Assembly (NCBI GenBank): GCA_000146855.1
Contig: GL405246.1
Coordinates: 1,715,067-1,734,031 of the forward strand
Direction of reading: 5' to 3'
Source: [Eubacterium] yurii subsp. margaretiae ATCC 43715
Lineage (GTDB): Bacteria > Bacillota > Clostridia > Peptostreptococcales > Filifactoraceae
Length of the DNA: 18,965 nt
Under the pieces are notes generated by a model, which ran no database searches, was not told the DNA's origin, and saw nothing but the letters and a program-made list of their open reading frames with translations. Position 1 is the first letter of the stretch, and every line of letters starts with the position of its first letter. Below, in pieces: positions 1 through 8,007 of the stretch. The position numbers and the translations under genes were made by a program.

Positions 1-155
1 ATAATAATTATTGAAATTTGCATATTTATCAAAAATATGAAAACACTGAAAAAACTATGTCAAGTATGATATTGTATTTTTAAAATATACTCTAAATTCA
101 ATGCCTTTAATGTGTTTTTCATGTGGGAAAGTTGAGTTAAATAGATAATAGTAAA

Positions 156-185
156 AAAAGCTATACAGTTTCCCGTATAGCTTTT
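156..185 (-). terminator. Rho-independent terminator of the amidase gene
   Basis: Read on the minus strand, an 11-bp stem (AAAAGCTATAC pairing with GTATAGCTTTT) encloses an 8-base loop and runs straight into seven T residues. It lies 33 bp past the amidase stop codon, so it ends that transcript. Bases 1-155 to its left hold no convincing gene, only AT-rich sequence and the 15-bp GTGGGAAAGTTGAGT repeat at 123-137. Confidence 0.85.
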
Positions 186-217
186 GTCTTACATTTTTTC
201 TTATTGAATACTTTTTC

Positions 218-2167
218 TTAGTTATTAAAATATTCATTTACAGCAGATACTATCGCATCTGTCAGTGTGTTTTGATATGAGTCGGACATATTTTTTCTTA
301 CTTCTGCATTATTTGATACAAAGCCAAGCTCCAACAAAGTAGCTGGTGATGTAGTCTTTTTGATTACCACAAATCCTGCGTTCTTTGTTCCTCTATTTAC
401 AGCTCCTGACCTTGAGATTAGATGTCTCCTGATAGTAGAAGCGAGTTTCTTGCTATCCTCAGAAGCGTAATAAAATGTCTCTATACCACTGGCTGACGTA
501 TTGTCTGATGAATTGTGGTGTATTGAGATAAATATATCCGGATCGTTTCCATTTGAAAATGCAGCTATGTCATTGAGCGGTACGAAGCTATCGTCAGACC
601 TTGTCATCATTACCTGATATCCTGCATTTTCAAATTTTGTCTTGAGCTTAGTAGCTACTTGCAGGTTCAATGCCTTTTCTGTAATGCCTATCTGCTTGTT
701 TATAGCTCCTGCATCTTGTGCTCCATGTCCCGGATCGAGTACTATAAGCGGAGGTTTTCTATTATTTTTCTTAAGCGTTATAGTAGTTGTCCTTGCTCCT
801 GTCTTGCTTATATTATAAGTTACTCTGTCAGAAAGCTCCATAGTTATATTATAGTCATTTCCACTTTCTTTTATCTCAACATATTTTACCAATCTATTTG
901 ATACATTGAGCCTTCCTACATTCAACTTAATCATATCCTTAGGTATTACAAAGAAAATTACCTTTTGATCCTGTGAATGGTTCGTTATATCGTAGCTTTC
1001 TTTTGTCTTAATACTTATTGCTCCAGAAGCTCTGTCAAATGAATAGCTGAATACCTCTTTTTGTTTTTCGTCTGCAACATATTGTTTTTCTATTAGCACT
1101 TCAAATACATTTGCCCTTATATTGAATTTAATGTCATTTGTATTTACTCCCTCTCCCAAATCTATGGTGTATCTCGTGTAATTTGCAGTATCATTTCTGG
1201 TAGATGTTGCACTTATAAAGACCTTACCATCCAGATTTGTCTGTACTGAATCATACATGTCTACAGCAGCATTTCTCACATCTATAACCAATTGTTTAGG
1301 GTTTTGAAGGAAATAGTAACTTACGTCAATATTTCCTGATTTTTGAGTAATTCTAAAAGTCTTATCTCCGTCTTTTTCCGAAAAACTTGAACTGATTTCA
1401 TTAATCTTTCCGTTATTTGGCAATGTTCCTGAACCTGATGACGAATCATCTGCCAAATGAGGTGGAGGAGGTATCTCATCTTTTTTCTTAGGCTCTTCTA
1501 CCTTAGGTGTATCAGTCACAGTCGGTTTTTCAGGTATTGTAGGTGCTGTCGGCTCAGTAGGTGCTGTAGGTTGATTAGGCTTTACGATAAACTTTTCCAC
1601 GTCTTTAGGTACTGACGGATCGTCTACCTCTTCTGCCTTTGCAACCTTTCCTTTTTCCTCAAATATCAAGCCCTTTTCAGTATTTAACATTATTTTATTG
1701 TCTTTTGCATCGTAATTGATGTCAAGTCCCATGTTTTCCACTACAAATCTTATAGGAACGTAAGTGCTTGAGTTTATCACCATAGGCGATACATTATCTG
1801 TTATCTTTTTATCTACACCGTTTACCTTTGCATTAGCCTTACCGATTACAAGCTCAATCTTATTGTTTTGGTTTTCTATTGTAACCTGTTTTTTTGCATC
1901 TATCCATGATACCTTGTAGCCCATTTTCTCAGTTAAGGCTCTTACAGGTACCATGGTGCGTGAATTTATCACGACAGGAGATACTCCGGCTGTCTTCTTA
2001 TTTATTGTGGCTCCGTCTATAGTAAGATCTGCCAATGCCAACTTGACAGTCTTGCCCTTGATTGTAAAATTGTCATACTCAATAGGCAGCTTTGCATAAG
2101 AAAATCCGCCACCGATTACTCCTACCAAAACTGCAGTCATCAAAATACTCTTCTTATTAATCTTCAT
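218..2167 (-). CDS. Secreted N-acetylmuramoyl-L-alanine amidase (Amidase_3) with stalk domains
   Basis: A cell-wall hydrolase predicted to cut the amide bond between N-acetylmuramic acid and L-alanine in peptidoglycan, acting outside the membrane. Residues 1-25 form a signal peptide. Residues about 40-160 hold two copper-amine-oxidase-N-like stalk repeats, each with a V-x-P-x-R motif (MVPVRAL, YVPIRFV). A Pro/Thr/Lys-rich linker follows (about 195-240), then about 255-465 resembles one or two AMIN-type beta domains that usually target amidases to the wall. The Amidase_3 catalytic domain fills 473-649. The expected zinc ligands are visible: H481 in DPGHG, E497 in GITEK and H550 in SIHHN, with catalytic E613 in LELGF. 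The ATG start has AAGGGA about 11 nt upstream. It is monocistronic, with its own terminator at 156-185. Family assignment is firm; the limits of the middle domains are approximate. Confidence 0.93.
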   Translation of the reverse strand: MKINKKSILMTAVLVGVIGGGFSYAKLPIEYDNFTIKGKTVKLALADLTIDGATINKKTAGVSPVVINSRTMVPVRALTEKMGYKVSWIDAKKQVTIENQNNKIELVIGKANAKVNGVDKKITDNVSPMVINSSTYVPIRFVVENMGLDINYDAKDNKIMLNTEKGLIFEEKGKVAKAEEVDDPSVPKDVEKFIVKPNQPTAPTEPTAPTIPEKPTVTDTPKVEEPKKKDEIPPPPHLADDSSSGSGTLPNNGKINEISSSFSEKDGDKTFRITQKSGNIDVSYYFLQNPKQLVIDVRNAAVDMYDSVQTNLDGKVFISATSTRNDTANYTRYTIDLGEGVNTNDIKFNIRANVFEVLIEKQYVADEKQKEVFSYSFDRASGAISIKTKESYDITNHSQDQKVIFFVIPKDMIKLNVGRLNVSNRLVKYVEIKESGNDYNITMELSDRVTYNISKTGARTTTITLKKNNRKPPLIVLDPGHGAQDAGAINKQIGITEKALNLQVATKLKTKFENAGYQVMMTRSDDSFVPLNDIAAFSNGNDPDIFISIHHNSSDNTSASGIETFYYASEDSKKLASTIRRHLISRSGAVNRGTKNAGFVVIKKTTSPATLLELGFVSNNAEVRKNMSDSYQNTLTDAIVSAVNEYFNN

Positions 2168-2197
2168 ACAAAACAGTTCCCTTAATATACTAATTTA

Positions 2198-2424
2198 AAT
2201 TTAAGCTAAATATACTCATAAATCTTAATAACTTGCTTACATAGCTCATAGTGGAATATGTATCTACCTGCTTAAAAAAGTATAACATATAAAATTTAAT
2301 AATTACAATACTTTTAAAAGTATTTTTTAATATATTTTCATAAAGCAGGTTTTCATATTCAAAATAAATCTCATCCTAATATACATATATAGGGTATCAC
2401 TGATTTTTTATTTTAGCTTAAATA
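2198..2424. repeat. Long imperfect dyad (MITE-like or hairpin element) between amidase and ABC ATPase genes
   Basis: The 309-bp gap 2168-2476 has no gene but is organised as nested inverted repeats with nearly the same centre (about 2307-2315). The outer arms are TTTAAGCTAAA near 2200-2210 and its complement near 2412-2422. The middle arms are GAATATG (2254-2260) with CATATTC (2354-2360), and ACCTGCTT (2266-2273) with AAGCAGGT (2343-2350). At the centre is a perfect 18-bp palindrome AATACTTTTAAAAGTATT (2307-2324). The central part may help end the ABC ATPase transcript, but no clean T-tract follows on the minus strand. It may be a miniature inverted-repeat element. No promoter for the amidase was identified with confidence in this gap. 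Confidence 0.5.
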
Positions 2425-2476
2425 ATTCTTTACATCTTCGATACAATTATTACATAAATATTTCTTTTTATAAAAA

Positions 2477-3160
2477 TTATTCATATACAACTTCGTGTTT
2501 GCTCATATCTTCGTGTTTTTTTATCTTTCCGTTTTCCACATGTATTATCTCGTCTGCCAATATCTTTGCTTCCGTATTATTATGTGTAATCAAAATCATA
2601 GGTATATTTTCATTGGCTTTAATTTCCAAAAAATCCTGATAGAGACTTTGCTTCAAATCCTCATCCAAGGCTGAAAAGGGCTCATCCATCAACAAAATCT
2701 CAGGTCTTACTGCCAAAGCTCTTGCAAACGCCACCCTTTGTTTTTCTCCACCTGAAATGTCTGATGGGTATCTGTCGAGCAAATGCTCAATCTTCATCCT
2801 TTGGGATAAATCCATGGCATATTTTACATTATCTTTGTCTTTTTTATTTACTCCAAAGAGTATATTGTCCCTAACTCTCATATTTGGAAAAAGTGCATAG
2901 TTTTGAAAGACATAGCCTATATGCCTGTCCTTTGGTTTGAGATTTATCTTTTTTTCACTGCTATACATATACCTGTCATTTAACTTTATATATCCGCTGT
3001 CAGGAGTCCTTATCCCGCTTATGCAGTCAAGAGTCGTAGTCTTTCCTGAGCCGGAAAAACCCTGTACTGCGAGCAAGCCCTTTTTCAAGTTGAAACTCAT
3101 ATCCAAATCGAAGAAGGCGAGTTTTTTCTTAATACTTACTTCCAACAAATACTTATTCAT
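2477..3160 (-). CDS. ABC transporter ATP-binding protein, ModC-like
   Basis: The nucleotide-binding subunit of an ABC importer; it would hydrolyse ATP on the inner face of the membrane. All core motifs are present: Walker A GFSGSGKT (34-41), Q-loop Q86, signature ISGGE (135-139), Walker B ILLMDE (155-160) and H-loop H193. The N-terminal stretch VSIKKKLAFFDLD and the Q-loop context IGYVFQNYALFP resemble molybdate ATPases (ModC). It is 227 residues long, whereas full ModC proteins are about 350 and carry a C-terminal TOBE/Mop regulatory domain that is missing here. No substrate-binding protein or permease gene lies in the window, so the substrate is unknown. It starts 13 bp after the DUF2344 gene with an AGAGGTGA site next to that gene's stop, which suggests coupled translation. 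Confidence 0.85.
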   Translation of the reverse strand: MNKYLLEVSIKKKLAFFDLDMSFNLKKGLLAVQGFSGSGKTTTLDCISGIRTPDSGYIKLNDRYMYSSEKKINLKPKDRHIGYVFQNYALFPNMRVRDNILFGVNKKDKDNVKYAMDLSQRMKIEHLLDRYPSDISGGEKQRVAFARALAVRPEILLMDEPFSALDEDLKQSLYQDFLEIKANENIPMILITHNNTEAKILADEIIHVENGKIKKHEDMSKHEVVYE

Positions 3161-3173
3161 ACGTCACCTCTTA

Positions 3174-3854
3174 TCATATAGGTCTTGTAATTATACCATC
3201 TTCCGACATATTGAAAGTGTCTTTTTTCGTAATCCTTATCACTTCGTCTTGGATTATATTTGCACTGTCAAGTATATGATTCAGCAGTACCTTAGGATTT
3301 AGATTTGCTGACGATGATGTAGATATTGTGCAACATATTTTTTTATCGTCATAAACTTCAATTTTCTGTATCATTTCTTTTATATTATATTGTATTTTAT
3401 TACCGCTCTTACTTGTACGCTCAAGCATTATCTCATTTTCATTACTTATTTTTTCAATAGCTTTTGTTATTTTTTCAAAGTCATCCAAGCTGTAATATTC
3501 AAAGTCGAATTCATAGACTGAATTGGTCAAAAAGGCAACTATGGAGCCTGTACCATCCTCCATTTTTTTCACCTTGACAAACTCTATCCCCTCAACTGAG
3601 GCTTCATTGTATCTGTCCAGCAATTCCTGTAAATCTATGCTTTCATCTTCAAGTTCCAAATCCATATATTCACAAAAACTATGCGTTCCTACTGAAAGTG
3701 CCGGAGAAAAAGATGTCTTGGGATGTGGAGAAAACCCCTGTGAATAAGACAGCTTTATACCTGCTCTCCTTGAGACTCTCTCCATCAATTTGACTATATC
3801 AAGGTGTGATATATAGGAAATGTCTCCTGTTTTTTTATATAAGACTCTAATCAT
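3174..3854 (-). CDS. Radical SAM-linked protein, DUF2344/TIGR03936 family
   Basis: A 226-residue protein whose N-terminus (YISHLDIVKLMERVSRRA, then SYSQGFSPHPK and SFSPALSVG) is typical of the DUF2344 family, annotated as TIGR03936. These proteins occur beside, or fused to, TIGR03960 radical SAM proteins, exactly as here, where the partner gene ends 8 bp upstream. Its biochemical role is not established; by genomic association it probably works with the radical SAM partner, perhaps in RNA or cofactor modification (inference). The ATG is preceded by AGGGGAG, which overlaps the partner's stop codon and implies translational coupling. No membrane segment or signal peptide is visible, so it should be cytoplasmic. 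Confidence 0.88.
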   Translation of the reverse strand: MIRVLYKKTGDISYISHLDIVKLMERVSRRAGIKLSYSQGFSPHPKTSFSPALSVGTHSFCEYMDLELEDESIDLQELLDRYNEASVEGIEFVKVKKMEDGTGSIVAFLTNSVYEFDFEYYSLDDFEKITKAIEKISNENEIMLERTSKSGNKIQYNIKEMIQKIEVYDDKKICCTISTSSSANLNPKVLLNHILDSANIIQDEVIRITKKDTFNMSEDGIITRPI

Positions 3855-3862
3855 TTACTCCC

Positions 3863-5710
3863 CTATCCACATAGCCCTACAGCTATGTCTTTGTTTACCT
3901 TACATCCTGTACAACCGTATCTGCAATCTCTCGTCAAAGTTGCATTTTTTGCCTTTTCATTTTCCCTTATAAGATAGTTTTTATCCACACCGCAGTCTAT
4001 GTGATCCCATGGGAATATCTCGTCATAGTCTCTGTCTCTCGTAGCGTAAAAGTCCATGTCAAGTCCCGTTTCTTCAAAGGCTTGTACCCACTTGTCATAT
4101 TTGAAAAACTCTGACCATCCGTCCAACTTACATCCAAGTTCATAGGCTCTTAGTATAGACTTTGACATTCTCCTGTCGCCCCTTGCAAGTACAGCCTCTA
4201 CCCTTGAAGTGAAAGGATCGTGATAAGAAAAAGATACATTCTTGTTTTTTATATTGTCCTTGATGTAATATTGCTTTGCTTTCATCTCTTCAAGTGTGTT
4301 TTGTCCAAACCATTGGAAAGGTGTGAAAGGCTTGGGAACAAAATGAGATGAACTTAGTGAAATACTTGTTCTTGCATTTAATTTGCCGTTATGAGTATCT
4401 CTGTAGATATTTAAGGCAGTATATCCGAGATTTCTTATCTCGTCCAAATCCTCATAAGTTTCATAAGGCAGTCCTATCATAGAGTAGAGCTTAACCCTTT
4501 GATAGTTACTCGAAAATATCTTCGTCATCGTATCTTGCAAATCGTATGATGTCACTCCCTTGTTTATGACATCTCTCATCCTTTGAGAGCCTGCCTCCGG
4601 AGCAAAGGTCATACCTGATTTTTTTACCTTTTGAACCTTTTCTGCAGTATCCAACGAAAATCCGTCAAGTCTTAGTGAAGGCAGAGAAATGCTCGTCTTT
4701 TCCACCTCATGAATCTCATTTAGCTCGTCTATCAGTCCATTGATGTCTGAATAGTCGCTACTGCTGAGCGAAACTAAGGAAATCTCTTCAAAACCGCTGT
4801 TTTTATACATTATCTTTGATATTTCTTTGAGTTTTTCCTTGCTTCTTTCTCTTATAGGTCTATATAACATACCGGCTTGACAAAATCTGCAACCTCTCGT
4901 ACATCCCCTGAATATCTCAAGCATTATTCTTGAGTGTACTACCTCTATATTTGGTACAATCAGCTTTTCAGGGTAAAAAGACTTGTCAAAATCCTCAACT
5001 ATTCTCTTTTTTATAATTTCAGGAACGCCTTCATATTTTGGAATTATACTATTGAAAGTGCCGTCTTCATTATAATTGACATCATAAAAAGAAGGTACGT
5101 AAATACCCTTTACATTCCTTGCAACATCAAGTAAAAACTTATGTTTTGAATAAGCTCCTGAATTTTTATGACGGCGGTATATTTCCAAAAACTCCACCAT
5201 CATCTCCTCGCCCTCGCCGACTTGCACCACATCTACAAAATCCGCTATCGGCTCCACATTGTAGGCACATGGCCCTCCTGCTACTATGATAGGATGATTA
5301 TCATTCCTGTCTTTTGAATAATATGGTATATCTGAAAGATTGAGCATATTCAATATATTAGTATATGACATCTCGTATTGCAGTGTAAATCCGAAAAAGT
5401 CAAATTCGCTTATATCTGAGCGTGATTCAAGAGAAAAAAGCTTTAAGCCCTCTTTTCTCATCAATTCTTCAAAGTCGTAATTAGGAGCAAATACCCTCTC
5501 ACACCAAGCATATGGCAAGGCATTGATAAGATTATACAATATCTGTAGCCCCAAGTGACTCATACCTATCTCGTAGGTATCAGGAAATGCAAATGCAAAT
5601 CTTACATCGACCTCATCCTTGTTTTTAACGACGCTGTTTTTCTCCTTGCCTACATATCTTGCAGGTTTTTCGACCTTATCCAATATTTTATAAAACTTTT
5701 TATTATCCAT
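3863..5710 (-). CDS. B12-binding-fold radical SAM protein, TIGR03960 family
   Basis: About 615 residues. The N-terminal third resembles a B12-binding-type fold (the RFAFAFPDTYEIGMSHLG stretch, then AGGPCAYNVEPIADF and VGEGEE). The radical SAM core follows, with the CX3CX2C cluster motif CTRGCRFC near residues 270-278, which would bind a 4Fe-4S cluster and cleave S-adenosylmethionine. The C-terminus carries a second CX3CX2C set (CRYGCTGC) plus a final Cys, probably a second metal site. The substrate is unknown. I chose the ATG at 5710 rather than the in-frame TTG at 5713: AAGGA lies 7 nt before the ATG but only 4 nt before the TTG. It sits 23 bp after ruvA and 8 bp before its DUF2344 partner, within one operon. 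In many Clostridia this pair sits near rng/rplU; here ruvA and an ABC ATPase flank it. Confidence 0.92.
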   Translation of the reverse strand: MDNKKFYKILDKVEKPARYVGKEKNSVVKNKDEVDVRFAFAFPDTYEIGMSHLGLQILYNLINALPYAWCERVFAPNYDFEELMRKEGLKLFSLESRSDISEFDFFGFTLQYEMSYTNILNMLNLSDIPYYSKDRNDNHPIIVAGGPCAYNVEPIADFVDVVQVGEGEEMMVEFLEIYRRHKNSGAYSKHKFLLDVARNVKGIYVPSFYDVNYNEDGTFNSIIPKYEGVPEIIKKRIVEDFDKSFYPEKLIVPNIEVVHSRIMLEIFRGCTRGCRFCQAGMLYRPIRERSKEKLKEISKIMYKNSGFEEISLVSLSSSDYSDINGLIDELNEIHEVEKTSISLPSLRLDGFSLDTAEKVQKVKKSGMTFAPEAGSQRMRDVINKGVTSYDLQDTMTKIFSSNYQRVKLYSMIGLPYETYEDLDEIRNLGYTALNIYRDTHNGKLNARTSISLSSSHFVPKPFTPFQWFGQNTLEEMKAKQYYIKDNIKNKNVSFSYHDPFTSRVEAVLARGDRRMSKSILRAYELGCKLDGWSEFFKYDKWVQAFEETGLDMDFYATRDRDYDEIFPWDHIDCGVDKNYLIRENEKAKNATLTRDCRYGCTGCKVNKDIAVGLCG

Positions 5711-5733
5711 CAATTTTTCCTTAATAATTTCTA

Positions 5734-6339
5734 TTATTTTTTCAACAATGCCAGTGAACTCTTAATCAGACTTTGTACATCTGCATCCTTATCAAGAGCA
5801 TAGACTTTTTCTGCAGAACTGACAGCTTCCTTATTGCTAAAGCCGAGCATTGTAAGTGCTTCAATTACCTGAGACATCTTTTCATCCTCTTGTGGTATAT
5901 CATCTTTTCTAATCTTTGCTATTTCTTCACTTCCTACAAAGATATCCACCTTGTCTTTCAGCTCAAGCACCAGTCTTTCTGCAGTTTTCTTGCCAAGACC
6001 TGATACCTTGCCAAGAGATACTACATCGGCAGATTTGATAAATGTAGCTATTTGTGTTGCTGTATAGGTCGAAAGGATCGAAAGTGCAATTTTTGCACCG
6101 ATTTTTGACACGGAAATCAAAATCCTGAACATATCTCTCTCACTCATATTGCTAAAGCCTATTAGGCTCAAGTCGTCTTCCTTGACTATGAGATGTGTAT
6201 ATACTGTAGATATCTTTTCAAGCTCAAGCTCATAAGAAGTGTTTTGCGATACTAAGAGTTTGTAGCCTATGTTATTACATTCGACAACCACATGATTAAG
6301 CCCCTTTTGCACCACAGTACCGCTTATATAATCTATCAT
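5734..6339 (-). CDS. ruvA: Holliday junction branch migration protein RuvA
   Basis: The 201-residue DNA-binding subunit of the RuvAB complex, which drives branch migration of Holliday junctions in recombination repair. The length is normal. Residues 1-62 form the OB-fold domain (MIDYISGTVVQK, then YTHLIVKEDDLSLIGF). Two helix-hairpin-helix motifs follow (ISVSKIGAKIALSILS and LGKVSGLGKKTAERLVLELKDK). The C-terminal RuvB-contacting domain (about 155-201) holds EALTMLGFSNKEA. The start is certain: AAGGAG lies 6 nt before the ATG. It is first in its operon, with a promoter candidate at 6390-6419. RuvB, often the next gene, is not here; the radical SAM gene follows instead, so ruvB must lie elsewhere. 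Confidence 0.97.
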   Translation of the reverse strand: MIDYISGTVVQKGLNHVVVECNNIGYKLLVSQNTSYELELEKISTVYTHLIVKEDDLSLIGFSNMSERDMFRILISVSKIGAKIALSILSTYTATQIATFIKSADVVSLGKVSGLGKKTAERLVLELKDKVDIFVGSEEIAKIRKDDIPQEDEKMSQVIEALTMLGFSNKEAVSSAEKVYALDKDADVQSLIKSSLALLKK

Positions 6340-6389
6340 CAGTTCTCCTTAATCTATATTTATACTGTTCACTTTTTAATAATGGATAT

Positions 6390-6419
6390 ATTATAAATTT
6401 TGATTTTAGAGATTTTCAA
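6390..6419 (-). promoter_or_regulatory. Sigma-70-type promoter for the ruvA operon
   Basis: Read on the minus strand, TTGAAA (6414-6419) and TATAAT (6390-6395) are separated by 18 bp. Transcription would start near 6383, about 45 nt before the ruvA start codon. The rest of the 347-bp gap 6340-6686 is AT-rich and, apart from the terminator at 6644-6679, shows nothing else I can support. Confidence 0.55.
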
Positions 6420-6643
6420 ATATCAGCTTAAAATAGAAAAATCAATAAATAAAATATAAATTATATATTACTATAAGTAAACGTCATATATTTCTTTCTT
6501 AAAATTTAAATTGCTATTGAGTTATGATAAATCAAAATAATACTTTAATTTAACCCATAAATTAAAGCATATACTTAAAATAACTATATAAAATTAAATA
6601 CTGTTTTATTATATCAGATTTGGCAAAAAATATAAAGTAGCAG

Positions 6644-6679
6644 TAAAAAAACACCGGATTTAAGTTTTCCGATGTTTTT
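6644..6679 (-). terminator. Rho-independent terminator of the ABC export operon
   Basis: Read on the minus strand, AAAAACATCGGAA pairs with TCCGGTGTTTTTTT across an AT-rich loop, with one mismatch or G-U pair, and ends in a run of seven T residues. It lies 8 bp past the stop codon of the adaptor gene, the last gene of the permease-ATPase-adaptor operon. Confidence 0.85.
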
Positions 6680-6686
6680 CTTGTCT

Positions 6687-7934
6687 TTATTCTTCATTTT
6701 TTATCTTTACTTTAAGCCCCTCTTTTACCTTTGTATCATTTGCATCAATGGCTATGATATCTCCCTCTTTAAGCCCTGATAAGACTTCATAGTCATAGTC
6801 GGATTGTCTGCCTATTTCAAGTTTGGTCTTTTTCAGCGTATCTTTGTCTACCTTCCACACATACTTGTCCTTTTCATCTTCAAAGACTGATGACTTTGCT
6901 ACAGTTAGGACATTGTCTATGTGCATACTTTCAAAGATAAGGTCTATATCTGCTCCTACTATGATTTTTTCCATATTATCCATCGTAATCTTGACATCCA
7001 CCCTCTGCTCTTCAAGTCCAAGAGAAGATATCTTTGTCTTTGCATACTTGGCTATATTTATTATCTTTCCACTTTTTTCGTAAGTATCTTCTCCCACTTT
7101 TTGCAATATCTTTACCTTCTGATTTTCCTTAAGAGCCAAGGCATCAGATGACAAGACACTACAAAGAACTATGATGTCATTTGACGGAGACAATTCCAAT
7201 ATTTGCATAGAAGCATTTGCAAATCCTCCTACTTTTCCCATAGCTTTGGTAACTATGGCATCAGATGGAGCATATACTCGTGAGTATGCCAAGTTGTTAT
7301 CTATCTCTTGTATTTGTGCATTTATGCCTTGTTTTTGAGAGTCATAATATTGTGTAGTTCCCGACTTTTCCTTTGCAGTATCAAGCAAAACTTTTTTCTC
7401 ATTTTCTTTAAGCTCCAGATTTTTCTTTGCACTGTCATAAGCCCTATTGATTTTGTCATAGTCTGTAAATGCTACAGCTCCGCTATCATATAGCTCCTTA
7501 TATTTATCTCTATCATCTTTAAGCTCATCAAGCTGTTGTTTTGCCAAATTTATGGCTATATCAAGAGTTTTTAGCTGTGAATCGTAGATTTTTACCTTTG
7601 ACATCTCTCTTTGACCTGACAAAGAGCCTATCTGAGCATTCAACGCATTTTTCTTGGCAGATAATTCGACATTATTAAGCTCCAAGAGCAAATCTCCCTT
7701 TGACACCTTGTCGCCTTCTTTGACAATGTAGTTTATCCTTGCATTGTATTTGGGAGTAATTACTATCTCATCATTTGACTTAATCTTTCCACTTTCTTTA
7801 AAGCTCCTAATTAAACTTTGCTTTTTTATCGTAGAAGTCTTGATTTCTATAGGCTTGTTCATTTGCACAAATCCATATACAGCAGCTGCTACTATTATGA
7901 CAGCTATGAAAAATAACTTCGCCTTTTTTTGCAC
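6687..7934 (-). CDS. HlyD/MacA-type efflux adaptor protein
   Basis: A membrane-anchored adaptor (membrane fusion protein) of an ABC export system. Near the N-terminus one hydrophobic helix (LFFIAVIIVAAAVYGFVQM) serves as signal anchor. A lipoyl-like half-motif follows (INYIVKEGDKVSKGDLLLEL), then a long Lys/Glu/Leu-rich coiled-coil hairpin over about 100-205. The second lipoyl half (SRVYAPSDAIVTKAMGKVGG) and C-terminal beta-barrel domains complete the fold, ending in the usual SGLKEGDIIAI. The frame also opens at a GTG at 7943, but GGGGTGA sits 5 nt before the GTG at 7934 and nothing useful precedes 7943, so 7934 is preferred. The gap to the ATPase gene is 73 bp and contains a 9-bp inverted repeat. 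In a Gram-positive cell it would work outside the membrane with the permease and ATPase; the substrate is unknown. Confidence 0.9.
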   Translation of the reverse strand: MQKKAKLFFIAVIIVAAAVYGFVQMNKPIEIKTSTIKKQSLIRSFKESGKIKSNDEIVITPKYNARINYIVKEGDKVSKGDLLLELNNVELSAKKNALNAQIGSLSGQREMSKVKIYDSQLKTLDIAINLAKQQLDELKDDRDKYKELYDSGAVAFTDYDKINRAYDSAKKNLELKENEKKVLLDTAKEKSGTTQYYDSQKQGINAQIQEIDNNLAYSRVYAPSDAIVTKAMGKVGGFANASMQILELSPSNDIIVLCSVLSSDALALKENQKVKILQKVGEDTYEKSGKIINIAKYAKTKISSLGLEEQRVDVKITMDNMEKIIVGADIDLIFESMHIDNVLTVAKSSVFEDEKDKYVWKVDKDTLKKTKLEIGRQSDYDYEVLSGLKEGDIIAIDANDTKVKEGLKVKIKNEE

Positions 7935-7951
7935 CTTTCTCACCCCGTTAT

Positions 7952-8005
7952 ATTGAAATTCTTATATATGATTGTGATACTAAAATCCATAGTTAAAATT
8001 TCAAT
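7952..8005 (-). other. Intercistronic hairpin between ATPase and adaptor genes
   Basis: A 9-bp inverted repeat (ATTGAAATT and AATTTCAAT, at 7952-7960 and 7997-8005) closes a 36-nt loop just after the ATPase stop codon. There is no T-tract, so it is more likely to stabilise or process the mRNA than to stop transcription. Confidence 0.3.
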
Positions 8006-8007
8006 TT

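Noticed and set aside
55..237. Minus-strand frame of 60 codons overlapping the amidase 3' end
   Set aside because: It covers the amidase terminator, is low-complexity Lys/Tyr/Phe-rich, starts inside the amidase gene and has no ribosome binding site.
2477..3160. Naming the ATPase modC
   Set aside because: The N-terminal and Q-loop similarity is suggestive, but there is no TOBE domain and no ModA/ModB neighbour, so no symbol was given.
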